53,258 nucleotides of DNA. Source: a virus. A program made the position numbers and the translations under genes. The stretch lies in the IMG/VR virus record IMGVR_UViG_3300036046_000007, positions 1 through 53,258 of that record; one strand, given 5' to 3'. Below are positions 23,016-31,077 of the stretch, one piece after another; the first letter of the stretch is position 1; each line of letters opens with the position of its first letter. The notes below the pieces were generated by a model. It did not search any database and was not told the origin of the DNA. It saw nothing but the letters and a program-made list of their open reading frames with translations.

Positions 23016-23621
23016 TCACTTCTTTCCGGTGTGCACCCAGATCTTGGTAGCATCCGGGTCGAACGGGCCGTCGGTCTGTGCGAGCCCATAGCCGGAGTAG
23101 TAGTGCAGCAGGCGGATGCCCTCATATGCCTGCTTCTCGTTCCAGCCGGTGGCCTTCTGCACCTCGGCGAAGGTCGCGCCGCCCTTCTGGCTGAGCAGGG
23201 CAAGCGCCTTGCCGCGCGCGCTGTCCGCGCGGACCGGCTTCACTTCGCTCTCGGCGGGGAACACGAAGCGCATGCCGCGCTTCTTCTGGGGCTGCTTCTT
23301 GCCCTCGTCCTTGGGCGGAGCGGGCGTCGGCGTAGGAGCCGGGGCCGGAGCCTTCTCGGGCTCGGTGGGGGCTTCCGCCGGGCCGTCGTTATCATATTCC
23401 TGGAGGATGGCCCAGGTGCGGCGCTGGGCAGCGGTGTTGTCGCTGAAGCGCTTGGTGCCGGTGCGGCCCAGGTTGCTGGCCACCAGGTTGTGAAGGCTCA
23501 GGAGCTCGGGGCCAGACATCTTGTCGAGCGGCTGGGCCTCCTGGAACTGCGCGTTCTTGAGGTCCTCGCCGGTCAGGCCGTCGAGCGTGGGGACATATAC
23601 CTTGTGCAGAAACTTGATCAT
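23016..23621 (-). CDS. DNA-binding-like protein with C-terminal winged helix
   Basis: 201 aa. The N-terminal half has a helical region SGPELLSLHNLVASNLG; then a Pro/Ala/Lys linker (APAPAPTPTPAPPKDEGKK); then a compact C-terminal domain with ARGKALALLSQKGGATFAEV, QKATGWNEKQAYEGIRLLHY, like a DUF3489-type winged helix. It probably binds nucleic acid and may regulate the adjacent cassette. The start at ATG 23621 follows a predicted promoter. Confidence 0.68.
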   Translation of the reverse strand: MIKFLHKVYVPTLDGLTGEDLKNAQFQEAQPLDKMSGPELLSLHNLVASNLGRTGTKRFSDNTAAQRRTWAILQEYDNDGPAEAPTEPEKAPAPAPTPTPAPPKDEGKKQPQKKRGMRFVFPAESEVKPVRADSARGKALALLSQKGGATFAEVQKATGWNEKQAYEGIRLLHYYSGYGLAQTDGPFDPDATKIWVHTGKK

Positions 23622-23666
23622 CAGGATCTCCCTTTATCTGGATCGGGAGCCTTTCCCGATGATCAC

Positions 23667-23695
23667 CTCATACTCTCGCCTTTTCCAAAAGGCAA
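23667..23695 (-). promoter_or_regulatory. Predicted sigma70-like promoter, copy 2
   Basis: On the minus strand TTGCCT, 17 bases, TATGAG, then GTGATCA. It shares the flanks TCTTGCCTTTT and GTGATCA with the copy at 8443-8471 and the same 17-base spacing. It lies upstream of the winged-helix-like gene and could drive the modification operon. Confidence 0.58.
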
Positions 23696-23739
23696 GACAT
23701 TTCTGTCGATCTGCTCAATTTTCTTGATGAGGCCCCGGC

Positions 23740-24972
23740 TTACGCCGAGGCCACCATCCGAGGGCGATCGCCGGTCAGGTATTCATGCAGGTCGTCGTAG
23801 CCACCGATCAGCGTCCCGTTGTGATACACCTGCGGGAAGGTCCGATGGCCCTGGGCCTTGAACGCAGCGATCTGCTCCTCGGTCGTATGCTCCTCGATCC
23901 TGTGTGAATGGCCCAGGGAGGCGAGCAGCTCCTGGGCGTGATCGCAGTAAGGGCAGCCGGGCTTGGCCAGCACCAACCAGTCGTCCTTGGGCGCGGCTGG
24001 CGCGTCGAACTCTGCGAATGCATCGTCCCAGGAGCCAGTGACGCTGGCCTTGGCATAGTCGGTCGCTCGGTTCTCGAAGAAGTTGGTGTGCTCCTTGCCG
24101 GAGACGATCACGTCCACCCAGGGCAGCGGGTTGGTCACCACGCCGAATACAGCGGGCAGCCCCAGCTGAGCCAAGCGGCGATCGGCGATGTAGCGAATGT
24201 AGCTCTTGACCTCATCGGCGGTCAAGCCCTCCACCTCGGCTTCGCCATAGGCCAGGTCGATGAAGCGGTCCTCCATCTCGACCATCCGGACGCAAGCGTC
24301 GGTGATGCGCTGCCGGAGCTCCGGCGTCCACAGCTCAGGGTGCTCGTCCAGGAGCGCATGGAACACCTGCACCATGGAGGCCACGTGGTGGCTCTCGTCC
24401 CGGATCGACCAGCTGACGATCTGGCCCATGCCCTTCATCTTGCCGAAGCGGGTGAAGTTGAGCAGGATCACGAAGCTGGCGAACAGCTGAAGCCCCTCGC
24501 CGAAGGCGCTGAACACAGCGATGTCCCGAGCCAGGCCATCCAGTCCGTCACTGGCCTCACTCATGAACTCGTGCTTCTCGCGCATGGCCTGGTAGTCCAT
24601 GAACGCAGCGTATTCCGCCTCCGGCATGCCGATCTCGTCGATGAGCGTCGAGTAGGCCTGAATGTGCACCGCCTCGCGCGCCGCAATCGAGGCCATCATC
24701 ATGCGCAGCTCCACCGGCTTGAACAGCGGCAGGTAGCGGTCGATGTAGCATTCCGCGACGTCCACGTCCGCCTGGGTGAAGAAGCGGAAGATCTGGGTCA
24801 GCAGCCCCTGCTCGTCCGGCGACAGCCGCGTCTTCCAGTCCTGGACGTCCTGGTTGAGCGGCACCTCGCGGGCGAGCCAGTGCATCTGCTCGCTCTCGAC
24901 GAAGGCTTGGTAGGCCCAGGGATACCAGAATGGCTTGTATGCAGCGCGTCGGGCGAACAGGGAAGGTGTCAT
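23740..24972 (-). CDS. nrdB: Ribonucleotide reductase beta subunit fused to glutaredoxin
   Basis: 410 aa from ATG 24972. The first ~320 residues are an R2 subunit: metal ligands in DVDVAECYIDRYL (Asp/Glu), AAREAVHIQAYS (E-x-x-H), AFGEGLQ and RDESHHVASM (E-x-x-H). The C-terminal ~75 residues (from VLAKPGCPYCDHAQ, ~residue 336) are a complete glutaredoxin with CPYC, then FPQVYHNGTLIGGYDDL. The fusion would provide the reductant for NrdA in one chain. Such fusions are known but not common. Confidence 0.9.
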   Translation of the reverse strand: MTPSLFARRAAYKPFWYPWAYQAFVESEQMHWLAREVPLNQDVQDWKTRLSPDEQGLLTQIFRFFTQADVDVAECYIDRYLPLFKPVELRMMMASIAAREAVHIQAYSTLIDEIGMPEAEYAAFMDYQAMREKHEFMSEASDGLDGLARDIAVFSAFGEGLQLFASFVILLNFTRFGKMKGMGQIVSWSIRDESHHVASMVQVFHALLDEHPELWTPELRQRITDACVRMVEMEDRFIDLAYGEAEVEGLTADEVKSYIRYIADRRLAQLGLPAVFGVVTNPLPWVDVIVSGKEHTNFFENRATDYAKASVTGSWDDAFAEFDAPAAPKDDWLVLAKPGCPYCDHAQELLASLGHSHRIEEHTTEEQIAAFKAQGHRTFPQVYHNGTLIGGYDDLHEYLTGDRPRMVASA

Positions 24973-24976
24973 GTCA

Positions 24977-26731
24977 TCAGGCCTCACATGCCACGCAGTC
25001 GGACTGGCCGATGGCGGGGGCGTGGCGGACCCGCGTCTCGACGACGGTATTGACAGCCTCAGTGCGCTTCACGCTGGCTGACCGGAGATAGTAGAGCGCC
25101 TTGAGCCCACCCTGCCAAGCCATGAAGTGCAGGCGGTTGAGCTCCTGGGCGGAGACGTTGGCGGGCAGAGCCAGGTTGACCGATTGGCTCTGGCAGATGT
25201 CAGGCTGGCGGTCGATGGCGTGCTGGAGCAGAATGCCTTGGTCATGCTCGATGTGGGTGCGAAACACCAGCTTGTCACGATCCGAGAGGAAGTCCAGGTG
25301 CTGCACCGAGCCCGCGTTGGTCACGATCGACGACCAGACTTCGGGGGTGTCTTGGCCCAGGGAGGCGAGGAGGGTCTGGAGCGCCGGGTTGCGCACCTCG
25401 TGGGTGCCGCTCAGCGTCTTGTGGGCGTAGGCATTGCCGGGCACCGGCTCGGTCGATGGGCTGACGCAGCCGCAGATCAGCGAGCTCGTAGCATTGGGAG
25501 CAATGGCCATGCGGTGGGCGTGGCGCAGGCCGGTCCCCGCCATGTCGGGCGCTTCGCCGCGCTCAGCGGCCAGGCGACGAGACGCGGCTTCAGCGTGCCG
25601 TGCGATCTTGCTGTAGAGCTGCTTGTTCAGGAGCAGCGCACCCTCGTCTTCATAGGTGAGGCCCTCCTGCTGGAGCAGGGTCGCCCAGCCCAGGGTGCCC
25701 AGGCCGATGGAGCGCTCGCTGCGCGCTGAATTGACCGCGCGCCACATTTCCGGCGGGGCCTGCTCGATAAACACGTCGAGCACGTTGTCCAGCATGGTGA
25801 CGATGTCGTCGATGAACTGCTCCGCGACTGGCCCCCACTCGCGCCACTTGGCCATGTTGATCGAGCTGAGGCAGCAGACCGCCGTGCGGTCCGGAGCGGT
25901 GGGTAGAGCAACCTCCGTGCAGAGGTTGGCATGCTGAACGCGCAGGCCCAGGGCCTTGAGCGGCTCGGGCAGCGCGCGATTGGCCGTGTCCGAGAAGAAG
26001 AGATAGGGCTCGCCGGTCTGCACGCGCTTCTGGAGCAGGCGAGACCAGAGCTGGCGCGCGTCGACCGTCCCTTTGATGTTGCCGCTGTTCGGGTCGACCA
26101 GCTGCCATTGGCCCCCGGCGCGGACCGCCTCCATGAAGGCATCCGGGATGCACACACCGTGGTGGAGGTTCTCGTTCTTCCGGTGGACGTCGCCCCCGGT
26201 CGAGGTGCGCATCTCAATGAACTCGATGATCTCGGGATGGCTGATGTCAACGTAGGCTGCTCCCGCGCCGCGCCGCGTCGAGCCCTGGTGATAGGCCAGC
26301 ATCTGGCTGTCCATGACGTGCATGAAGGGCATCAACCCTGGCGTCTCAACGCCCTTGGTCGTCCGTTCGCCTACCGAGCGCACCCGGCCCCAATAGGTGC
26401 CAATGCCGCCGCCATTCGTGGAGAGGAAAGCGTTCTCCTCGAAGTTGGCGGCCAGACCGGAGATGCTGTCGTCGACGAAGTTGAGGAAGCAGCTGATGGG
26501 CAGCCCGCGCGTCGTGCCACCGTTGGAGATGAGCGGAGTGGCATAGCTGAACCACAGCTGTGAGCTGTAATCATACAGCCGCTGAGCCAGAGCCTCGTCG
26601 CCGCCGCTGAACGCGCGGCTGGCGCGGGCGAACACGTCCTGGGTGCCTTCCCCCGGCTGGCAGTAGCGCTCCTGAAGAGTGATCCTCCCGATATCGGTCA
26701 ATAGGTCGTCGCGGCTATGGTCGATCTGCAT
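24977..26731 (-). CDS. nrdA: Ribonucleotide reductase alpha subunit (class I)
   Basis: 584 aa from ATG 26731 (GGAAAG five bases upstream). Catalytic residues are visible: PISCFLN (first active-site Cys), NLCTEVALP (N-x-C-x-E), and CCLSSINM (second Cys), plus the radical-transfer region near the C-terminus and a redox CVAC pair at the extreme end. There is no obvious N-terminal ATP-cone, so allosteric activity control is probably absent. It converts NDPs to dNDPs for phage DNA synthesis and is co-transcribed with the beta-glutaredoxin fusion. Confidence 0.92.
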   Translation of the reverse strand: MQIDHSRDDLLTDIGRITLQERYCQPGEGTQDVFARASRAFSGGDEALAQRLYDYSSQLWFSYATPLISNGGTTRGLPISCFLNFVDDSISGLAANFEENAFLSTNGGGIGTYWGRVRSVGERTTKGVETPGLMPFMHVMDSQMLAYHQGSTRRGAGAAYVDISHPEIIEFIEMRTSTGGDVHRKNENLHHGVCIPDAFMEAVRAGGQWQLVDPNSGNIKGTVDARQLWSRLLQKRVQTGEPYLFFSDTANRALPEPLKALGLRVQHANLCTEVALPTAPDRTAVCCLSSINMAKWREWGPVAEQFIDDIVTMLDNVLDVFIEQAPPEMWRAVNSARSERSIGLGTLGWATLLQQEGLTYEDEGALLLNKQLYSKIARHAEAASRRLAAERGEAPDMAGTGLRHAHRMAIAPNATSSLICGCVSPSTEPVPGNAYAHKTLSGTHEVRNPALQTLLASLGQDTPEVWSSIVTNAGSVQHLDFLSDRDKLVFRTHIEHDQGILLQHAIDRQPDICQSQSVNLALPANVSAQELNRLHFMAWQGGLKALYYLRSASVKRTEAVNTVVETRVRHAPAIGQSDCVACEA

Positions 26732-26957
26732 TCTTGCTTTCCACTCGGTATGCGGCTGAGCTCCCATCTTGCCCGCTTGGGGCCGCTCCGCCAATGATTT
26801 CCTCCAGCAATTGTGTCGCGAACTTGAGTAACTCGACTGACTTAACCAGATCTGCCCTGCTGGCCTTTCCCCTCACGAGCGCCATCCCTGGGCCGTGCAA
26901 GGACTGACAGATCACTTTGTGTGCTTCAGCCAGTTTCCGCTGCGTCGCCGACGACAT
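26715..26957 (-). CDS. Small helical protein (80 aa)
   Basis: 80 aa, with a helical first part (QRKLAEAHKVICQSLHG) and a hydrophobic helix (LVKSVELLKFATQLLEEIIGG); it overlaps nrdA by 17 bases. The tail GGAAPSGQDGSSAAYR is low-complexity. No function assigned. Confidence 0.5.
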   Translation of the reverse strand: MSSATQRKLAEAHKVICQSLHGPGMALVRGKASRADLVKSVELLKFATQLLEEIIGGAAPSGQDGSSAAYRVESKNADRP

Positions 26958-27111
26958 CGACTTCCACTCCGATGCAGGTGATCGTGACCCGGTTCAAGTC
27001 ACCGGCCTCGATCTCGATCTTCGTGACCTTCATATCAGCAGTGATGTCGTTCCCCTGATCGTCCAGGATCTTCGTATCGTGCGAGAAGCCGGTTGTGTTC
27101 ACTACGCGCAT
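26926..27111 (-). CDS. Small beta-rich protein (61 aa)
   Basis: 61 aa, MRVVNTTGFSHDTKILDDQG, then NDITADMKVTKIEIEAGDLN and VTITCIGVEVDVVG. The alternating strands look like a genuine small beta-barrel/sandwich protein common in phage early regions. Its start lies inside the end of the HNH gene (77-base overlap), which suggests the HNH reading frame extends into this older gene. Confidence 0.62.
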   Translation of the reverse strand: MRVVNTTGFSHDTKILDDQGNDITADMKVTKIEIEAGDLNRVTITCIGVEVDVVGDAAETG

Positions 27112-27421
27112 GGGCTTGCCTCCTTACCTTCCGTTCTTGATTGATTTCCTTGGGCACCACTTCGATATGCTCTGGGTTCACGCACATGGAGAAATGGCAG
27201 GTGTGGTCGCGGTGATGCCCAGGAGGGCACTCCTCGCCCTTCAGCACCTCGCTGGAGAAGCGGTGGGCGCGGACCGTCTGCTTGCCCAGGCGGAAGGATC
27301 CATACCACTTCCGGTTGCCCTTGCCCCGGCTGCGCGCGCCGGTCCAATACCAGCAGCCGTTGGGGAGCTTCTCCACATAGCCGAAGAAGCGCTTGATGTC
27401 ATTGATCGACGCGCGCAGCAT
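27035..27421 (-). CDS. HNH homing-type endonuclease
   Basis: 128 aa. N-terminus FFGYVEKLPNGCWYWTGARS, then HRFSSEVLKGEECPPGHHRD, HTCHFSMCVNPEHIEVV: the His/Asn/His and Cys pairs of an HNH/beta-beta-alpha-metal nuclease. The last ~25 residues overlap the 61-aa gene in another frame and look degenerate (ARYEDPGRSGERHHC), as though the mobile gene inserted and read through. DNA cleavage near its own insertion site is the family expectation. Confidence 0.78.
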   Translation of the reverse strand: MLRASINDIKRFFGYVEKLPNGCWYWTGARSRGKGNRKWYGSFRLGKQTVRAHRFSSEVLKGEECPPGHHRDHTCHFSMCVNPEHIEVVPKEINQERKVRRQAHARSEHNRLLARYEDPGRSGERHHC

Positions 27422-27824
27422 GAGCCCTCACTTTCTCAGTCATCTCGTCCAGCATGGCGTGGGTCCACATGCGCGCAGCCGGGTGCGGCATGAAGATGGT
27501 GTGCTCGAACTCGTGGCCGCTCAGGCCATAGGTCTTCTCAGCAACCTTGCCACAGACCAGCAGCAAGTCGAAGGGCGCAATCAGCTCCAGGTTCTCCAAG
27601 AGCCAGGCTGGGTCGGGGGTGCCGTGTTGGTTGGGGCCAGTGACCAGCTGTGGGCAGGCATTGGTGACCACCAGCTCGTGGTCGTGCCCCACGATGCGGT
27701 AGAGGCGCTTGCCAGTGAAGTTGGCCGGGTTGATCCGATACTGACGCGGGGCCTGGGTGTAGCCAGCACGGCTCGTGCGCTGCCGCCAATCCCACATCGT
27801 CTCCAGGACCGCGACCACCTTCAT
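27399..27824 (-). CDS. Uracil-DNA-glycosylase-superfamily-like protein
   Basis: 141 aa. The features VVTNACPQL, HGTPDPAWLLENL, LLLVCGKVAEKTYGL and FMPHPAARMW recall the core of UDG-fold proteins (catalytic-loop Asn, LxxGxxA strand, HP motif near the C-terminus). The match is by pattern only and the canonical motif A is not obvious. Possible role: base excision or recognition of modified bases. ATGA overlap with the helicase gene. Confidence 0.5.
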   Translation of the reverse strand: MKVVAVLETMWDWRQRTSRAGYTQAPRQYRINPANFTGKRLYRIVGHDHELVVTNACPQLVTGPNQHGTPDPAWLLENLELIAPFDLLLVCGKVAEKTYGLSGHEFEHTIFMPHPAARMWTHAMLDEMTEKVRAHAARVDQ

Positions 27825-29056
27825 ACCTTCACCACCGTCAGCTTGTCCGCCGCGCGGGTGATGCCAGTGTAGAGCCAGCGGTGCCGGTCAGCGCGGAAGC
27901 AGAAGCTCTCGTCGAACAGCAGCACGTTGCTCCACTGGCTGCCCTGGGCCTTGTGGACGGTCATGGCGTAGCCGTAGTCGAACTCCTCGGCTTCCCTGCG
28001 CTCCCACCAAGCCATCTGCTCGTCACAGTCGGTGAAGTAGGAGCGGTGAGCTTCTACCTGAAGCGGCTCCCCGCCATCCTCTGGGCTGACTTCCATGAAC
28101 ACCCGGTCGTCGGTGACCGCGCCCACATCTGTGGCGTGCCAGACGGCTCCGTTCAGCAGACCCTTCTCATGATTGTTGCGCAGGCACACCAGCTTGTCGC
28201 CGGGCTCAGGCGCGTCCATCCTCGTTCGGCCCAGGAGGTTGCGCATGCGCCGGTTGTAATTGTGTCGCGACTTGTTCCGGCCCACCAGCAACTGATCTGC
28301 ACCCAGGGCGATCTCGGCGTTCATGTCCTCTACGTCGATGACACGGCACATGTCGTCGCCCCCAATGGAGACGCGGTTGCCCTGGCGCACCTCTGTGGCC
28401 AAGCGGATGATGGGGCTCTCGGCAGCTTGCCGGTGGATCTCTTCCAGCATCACATCAGGCGTGTGGTCCTCGGTGAAGAAGCCACCGCCCATGACCGGGG
28501 GCAGCTGGGCCGGGTCGCCCAGGACGAGCACCTTGGTCCCGAAGCTGAGCAAGTCCTCGCCCATGCGCCCATCGACCATCGAGCACTCGTCGATGATGAC
28601 CAAGTCTGCGCTGCGAACCTCACTGTCGGGGTTCAAGCTGAACGCAGGCTGGCTCAGGTGGGCACGCTCACGCTTCAGCATGTCACGCAGATCCTGCACG
28701 CGGCGATTGTCGTCGATCTGTGCGTCGGTCGCGCCATCGCGCCGGAGCTCCAAGAGCAGCTGAGCCAGCTGCGCTTCAGTCTCCTTGAGCTGCGCGCGGC
28801 TCTTGTCCTTGGTGTGGTAGATTAGGGAGTGGATCGTTGAAGCGCCGTCGCATCCCTTGGTGCGCAGCACATGTGCCGCTTTGCCAGTGAACGCCGCGAA
28901 CAGAGGATAGTGCGCCGCCTCAGCCAACAGCATGGCCAGCGTGGTCTTGCCGGTGCCCGCGTAACCGAACAGGCGGAACACCTGCTGAGCAGTCGGGTCA
29001 GTGCGCCAGGCTTCGACAGCCTTCAGCGCCCGATCCTGTTCAAGGGATGGGGTCAT
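27821..29056 (-). CDS. DNA helicase, SF1 (RecD/Dda/Pif1-like)
   Basis: 411 aa. Motif I GYAGTGKTT (~residue 31), motif Ia (FTGKAAHVL), motif II VIIDECSM, motif III GDPAQLPPV, motif V/VI regions YAMTVHKAQGSQW and YTGITRAADKL. This is a 5'-3' SF1B-type helicase of the Dda/RecD2 class. It would act in replication fork progress or recombination. Start ATG 29056 has a GGAGCACACCC leader. Confidence 0.88.
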   Translation of the reverse strand: MTPSLEQDRALKAVEAWRTDPTAQQVFRLFGYAGTGKTTLAMLLAEAAHYPLFAAFTGKAAHVLRTKGCDGASTIHSLIYHTKDKSRAQLKETEAQLAQLLLELRRDGATDAQIDDNRRVQDLRDMLKRERAHLSQPAFSLNPDSEVRSADLVIIDECSMVDGRMGEDLLSFGTKVLVLGDPAQLPPVMGGGFFTEDHTPDVMLEEIHRQAAESPIIRLATEVRQGNRVSIGGDDMCRVIDVEDMNAEIALGADQLLVGRNKSRHNYNRRMRNLLGRTRMDAPEPGDKLVCLRNNHEKGLLNGAVWHATDVGAVTDDRVFMEVSPEDGGEPLQVEAHRSYFTDCDEQMAWWERREAEEFDYGYAMTVHKAQGSQWSNVLLFDESFCFRADRHRWLYTGITRAADKLTVVKV

Positions 29057-29078
29057 GGGTGTGCTCCAGCGAAGGGGT

Positions 29079-29165
29079 GGAGGCGGTGGGGTGGGCCGCT
29101 GTTACGCAAGCCTCCAACCCACCCGGAGATGGATCAGGCGTGGCCCACCGCCTCCTGTTCAGCCT
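29079..29165. repeat. Long-armed inverted repeat upstream of the SF1 helicase gene
   Basis: GGAGGCGGTGGG (29079-29090) and CCCACCGCCTCC (29154-29165) are perfect 12-base inverted repeats 63 bases apart in the intergenic region. Could fold the leader or terminator region of the preceding transcript. Confidence 0.5.
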
Positions 29166-29176
29166 GAGGTCAAGCC

Positions 29177-30004
29177 TCAGAACGGAACGTCGTCGTCCCC
29201 GTCGCCGGAGCCACCACCGGAGCCCCCGGTGGCCTTGCCCTCGTTGGCGTAGTCGGCCTTGGCCGCGCCGGAGCGGACCATCTCGATGAGGCCGGTGGCC
29301 GCTTCGAGCAGGTGGCGCTCGCCGCCCGGATCGATCATGGAGCCGCGCCAGTCGGTGCCGGTCGGCTTGGCCATGAACTGATACCAGACGCCGCTGTCGT
29401 TCTTCTCCTTGGTGCACTTCAGCATCACCTTGAAGGCGAACAGCGGGGGCTTGCCCTTGATCATCCGCAGCGCGGTGAGCAGGGTCCGGAACGGCTTGAT
29501 GTTGGTCGACTTCAGCGGCAGCACCGCGAAGCTCTCCACCTGCGACAGATCCTGCGAGAGGATATTGCCGTAGGCGTAGTAGGTCTCGACCAAGTCGTTG
29601 CCGTTGGCGAGCTTGATGCCCACCACCGAGCCCTTGTTCTTCTGGATCTCTTCGAGGACGAAGGGATCGTCGGGCTGGTAGCGACCGGCAATGCCGCCGC
29701 CACTGTCGCGCGGGATCCACTCGACGAACATGCGCTCGAAGTCGACGAGCTGGAAGGGCACGCCCTCCTTCTCGCCATCGTAGAGATCGCCGGTGATGGT
29801 ATTGTAGTACCGCCCCGGCTTCGCGTTGTCGTTGTCGCCCTCGGTGACAATCGGGCTCATGGGCTGGAGGATGGCGAGGAACGGGATGAGAAGCTCATCC
29901 TTGCCCACCTTGTCCATGCCCATGCCGGCATATTCACCGTAGTCGTATGCTGCCACCGCGCCGCCTTCCGGCTGCTTCGCGGGGACGTTCTTGGTACCGG
30001 CCAT
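29177..30004 (-). CDS. Single-stranded-DNA-binding-like protein
   Basis: 275 aa. A beta-rich core of about 240 residues, then a Gly-rich linker (ATGGSGGGSGDGDDDVPF) ending in an acidic tip with DDDVPF. That tip copies the acidic, Pro-Phe terminal motif by which SSB proteins recruit partners. The core contains no sequence I recognise as a classical OB fold, so the assignment rests on the tail, size and location between helicases and primase genes. Confidence 0.62.
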   Translation of the reverse strand: MAGTKNVPAKQPEGGAVAAYDYGEYAGMGMDKVGKDELLIPFLAILQPMSPIVTEGDNDNAKPGRYYNTITGDLYDGEKEGVPFQLVDFERMFVEWIPRDSGGGIAGRYQPDDPFVLEEIQKNKGSVVGIKLANGNDLVETYYAYGNILSQDLSQVESFAVLPLKSTNIKPFRTLLTALRMIKGKPPLFAFKVMLKCTKEKNDSGVWYQFMAKPTGTDWRGSMIDPGGERHLLEAATGLIEMVRSGAAKADYANEGKATGGSGGGSGDGDDDVPF

Positions 30005-30098
30005 GTGTGGCCTCCTTCCGTGTTGCGCTGGGGAAACACCCGCCCGAGCTCAGGTTGTGCCCTGCCGGGCCGCTCACCACTAACCAGGTGACGGTAAC

Positions 30099-30665
30099 TC
30101 AGTCCTTGTCGCGCAGCGTGATCTTGGTCGAGCGCTGACGGAACACCCCGAAGGCGTCCATGGGAATATCAACCCCGGCCTCCAGCTGCTCCGTGACGAA
30201 GCTGGCCAGGGTCGAGGGGTGAATGGTATCGGAGCGGGCAACATTGACCGGCTTCTTGCGCTTCTTCAAGTCCGCCTCGAACTTGCGCGCCCACGCCTGG
30301 TCATCCTTGCCGAACTGGATCTTGAACTCGCGCTTGATCAGATCATCGTGGCCGTGTTCCTCCAGCCAATCGAACGCGGGCTTCTCGCGCCCCTTGGGGA
30401 GCGACCCACGGATCTTTTCCTGCACCTTGACGATGATGCCATCGCGGGTCTCACAGGTGGACATCTCTGCCTCGTCCATGAGCGCGGGCAGCGTTTCCTC
30501 GGAGATACGGCGCAGCCGCGCCTGGGCTTCCTTCAGCGCGTCCTGGCAGCGCTCCACCTCAGCCTCGGCTTCCTTCTGCTCCAGAGCGGTGACGCTGATC
30601 TGGGCCAGCAGGTTGTCGCCCGGCCCTTCCTTGAATTCACTGTAATCGGGGATCTTGGCAGCCAT
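30099..30665 (-). CDS. Hypothetical protein with coiled coil (188 aa)
   Basis: 188 aa from ATG 30665, following the leader AAGAAAGGGAG. A central coiled coil (EQKEAEAEVERCQDALKEA and QARLRRISEETLPALMDEA) is followed by a basic alpha/beta part (KREFKIQFGKDDQAWARKF) and a C-terminal VTEQLEAGVDIPMDAFG segment. A host-factor-inhibitor or DNA-binding role is possible; no family recognised. It is conserved-looking in phage early regions. Confidence 0.6.
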   Translation of the reverse strand: MAAKIPDYSEFKEGPGDNLLAQISVTALEQKEAEAEVERCQDALKEAQARLRRISEETLPALMDEAEMSTCETRDGIIVKVQEKIRGSLPKGREKPAFDWLEEHGHDDLIKREFKIQFGKDDQAWARKFEADLKKRKKPVNVARSDTIHPSTLASFVTEQLEAGVDIPMDAFGVFRQRSTKITLRDKD

Positions 30666-30666
30666 G

Positions 30667-31077
30667 TTACTCCCTTTCTTGGTCTTGGTCGATGTATGCC
30701 CCACTCGGTTCCTCGCCGCAATCAGCATCGTCGCGGAAGATGTCACGAGCTTCGATCGCAGTATATGACCCAGAGCGACCATGCCACTGCAGCACCTTGA
30801 TGTTGCCGTTATTCCGGTCGGCAGCGATCGCGAACGCAAGGCCCAGGAGGGTGGGGTTGCCGGTCAGCAAAAGGTAATCGGCTGGGCCGAAGCCTGCCAG
30901 CTTCTCGTGCAGCTCGTTGATGATCGGGGCCAGGACGAAGGGGCGCGCCTGGTCGTTCAGCAAGAACTGGATCTCGCCGAACTCCTCCGCCGGGCCGTAG
31001 TCGAACTTGGGCACCAGCTCCCCGGTGCGGTTGTCGCGGTGCAGCGCGTTCTGGACAACATAGACAGTCATAGCCAT
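30667..31077 (-). CDS. Hypothetical protein (136 aa)
   Basis: 136 aa (or 134 from the Met at residue 3). N-terminus MTVYVVQNALHRDNRTGELV; the middle LLNDQARPFVLAPIINELHE, then YLLLTGNPTLLGLAFAIAAD and LQWHGRSGSYTA look like a Rossmann-like alpha/beta fold. The acidic tail (DQDQERE) overlaps the SNF2 gene by a few bases. It recurs in early regions of phages but has no named function that I can give. Confidence 0.62.
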   Translation of the reverse strand: MAMTVYVVQNALHRDNRTGELVPKFDYGPAEEFGEIQFLLNDQARPFVLAPIINELHEKLAGFGPADYLLLTGNPTLLGLAFAIAADRNNGNIKVLQWHGRSGSYTAIEARDIFRDDADCGEEPSGAYIDQDQERE

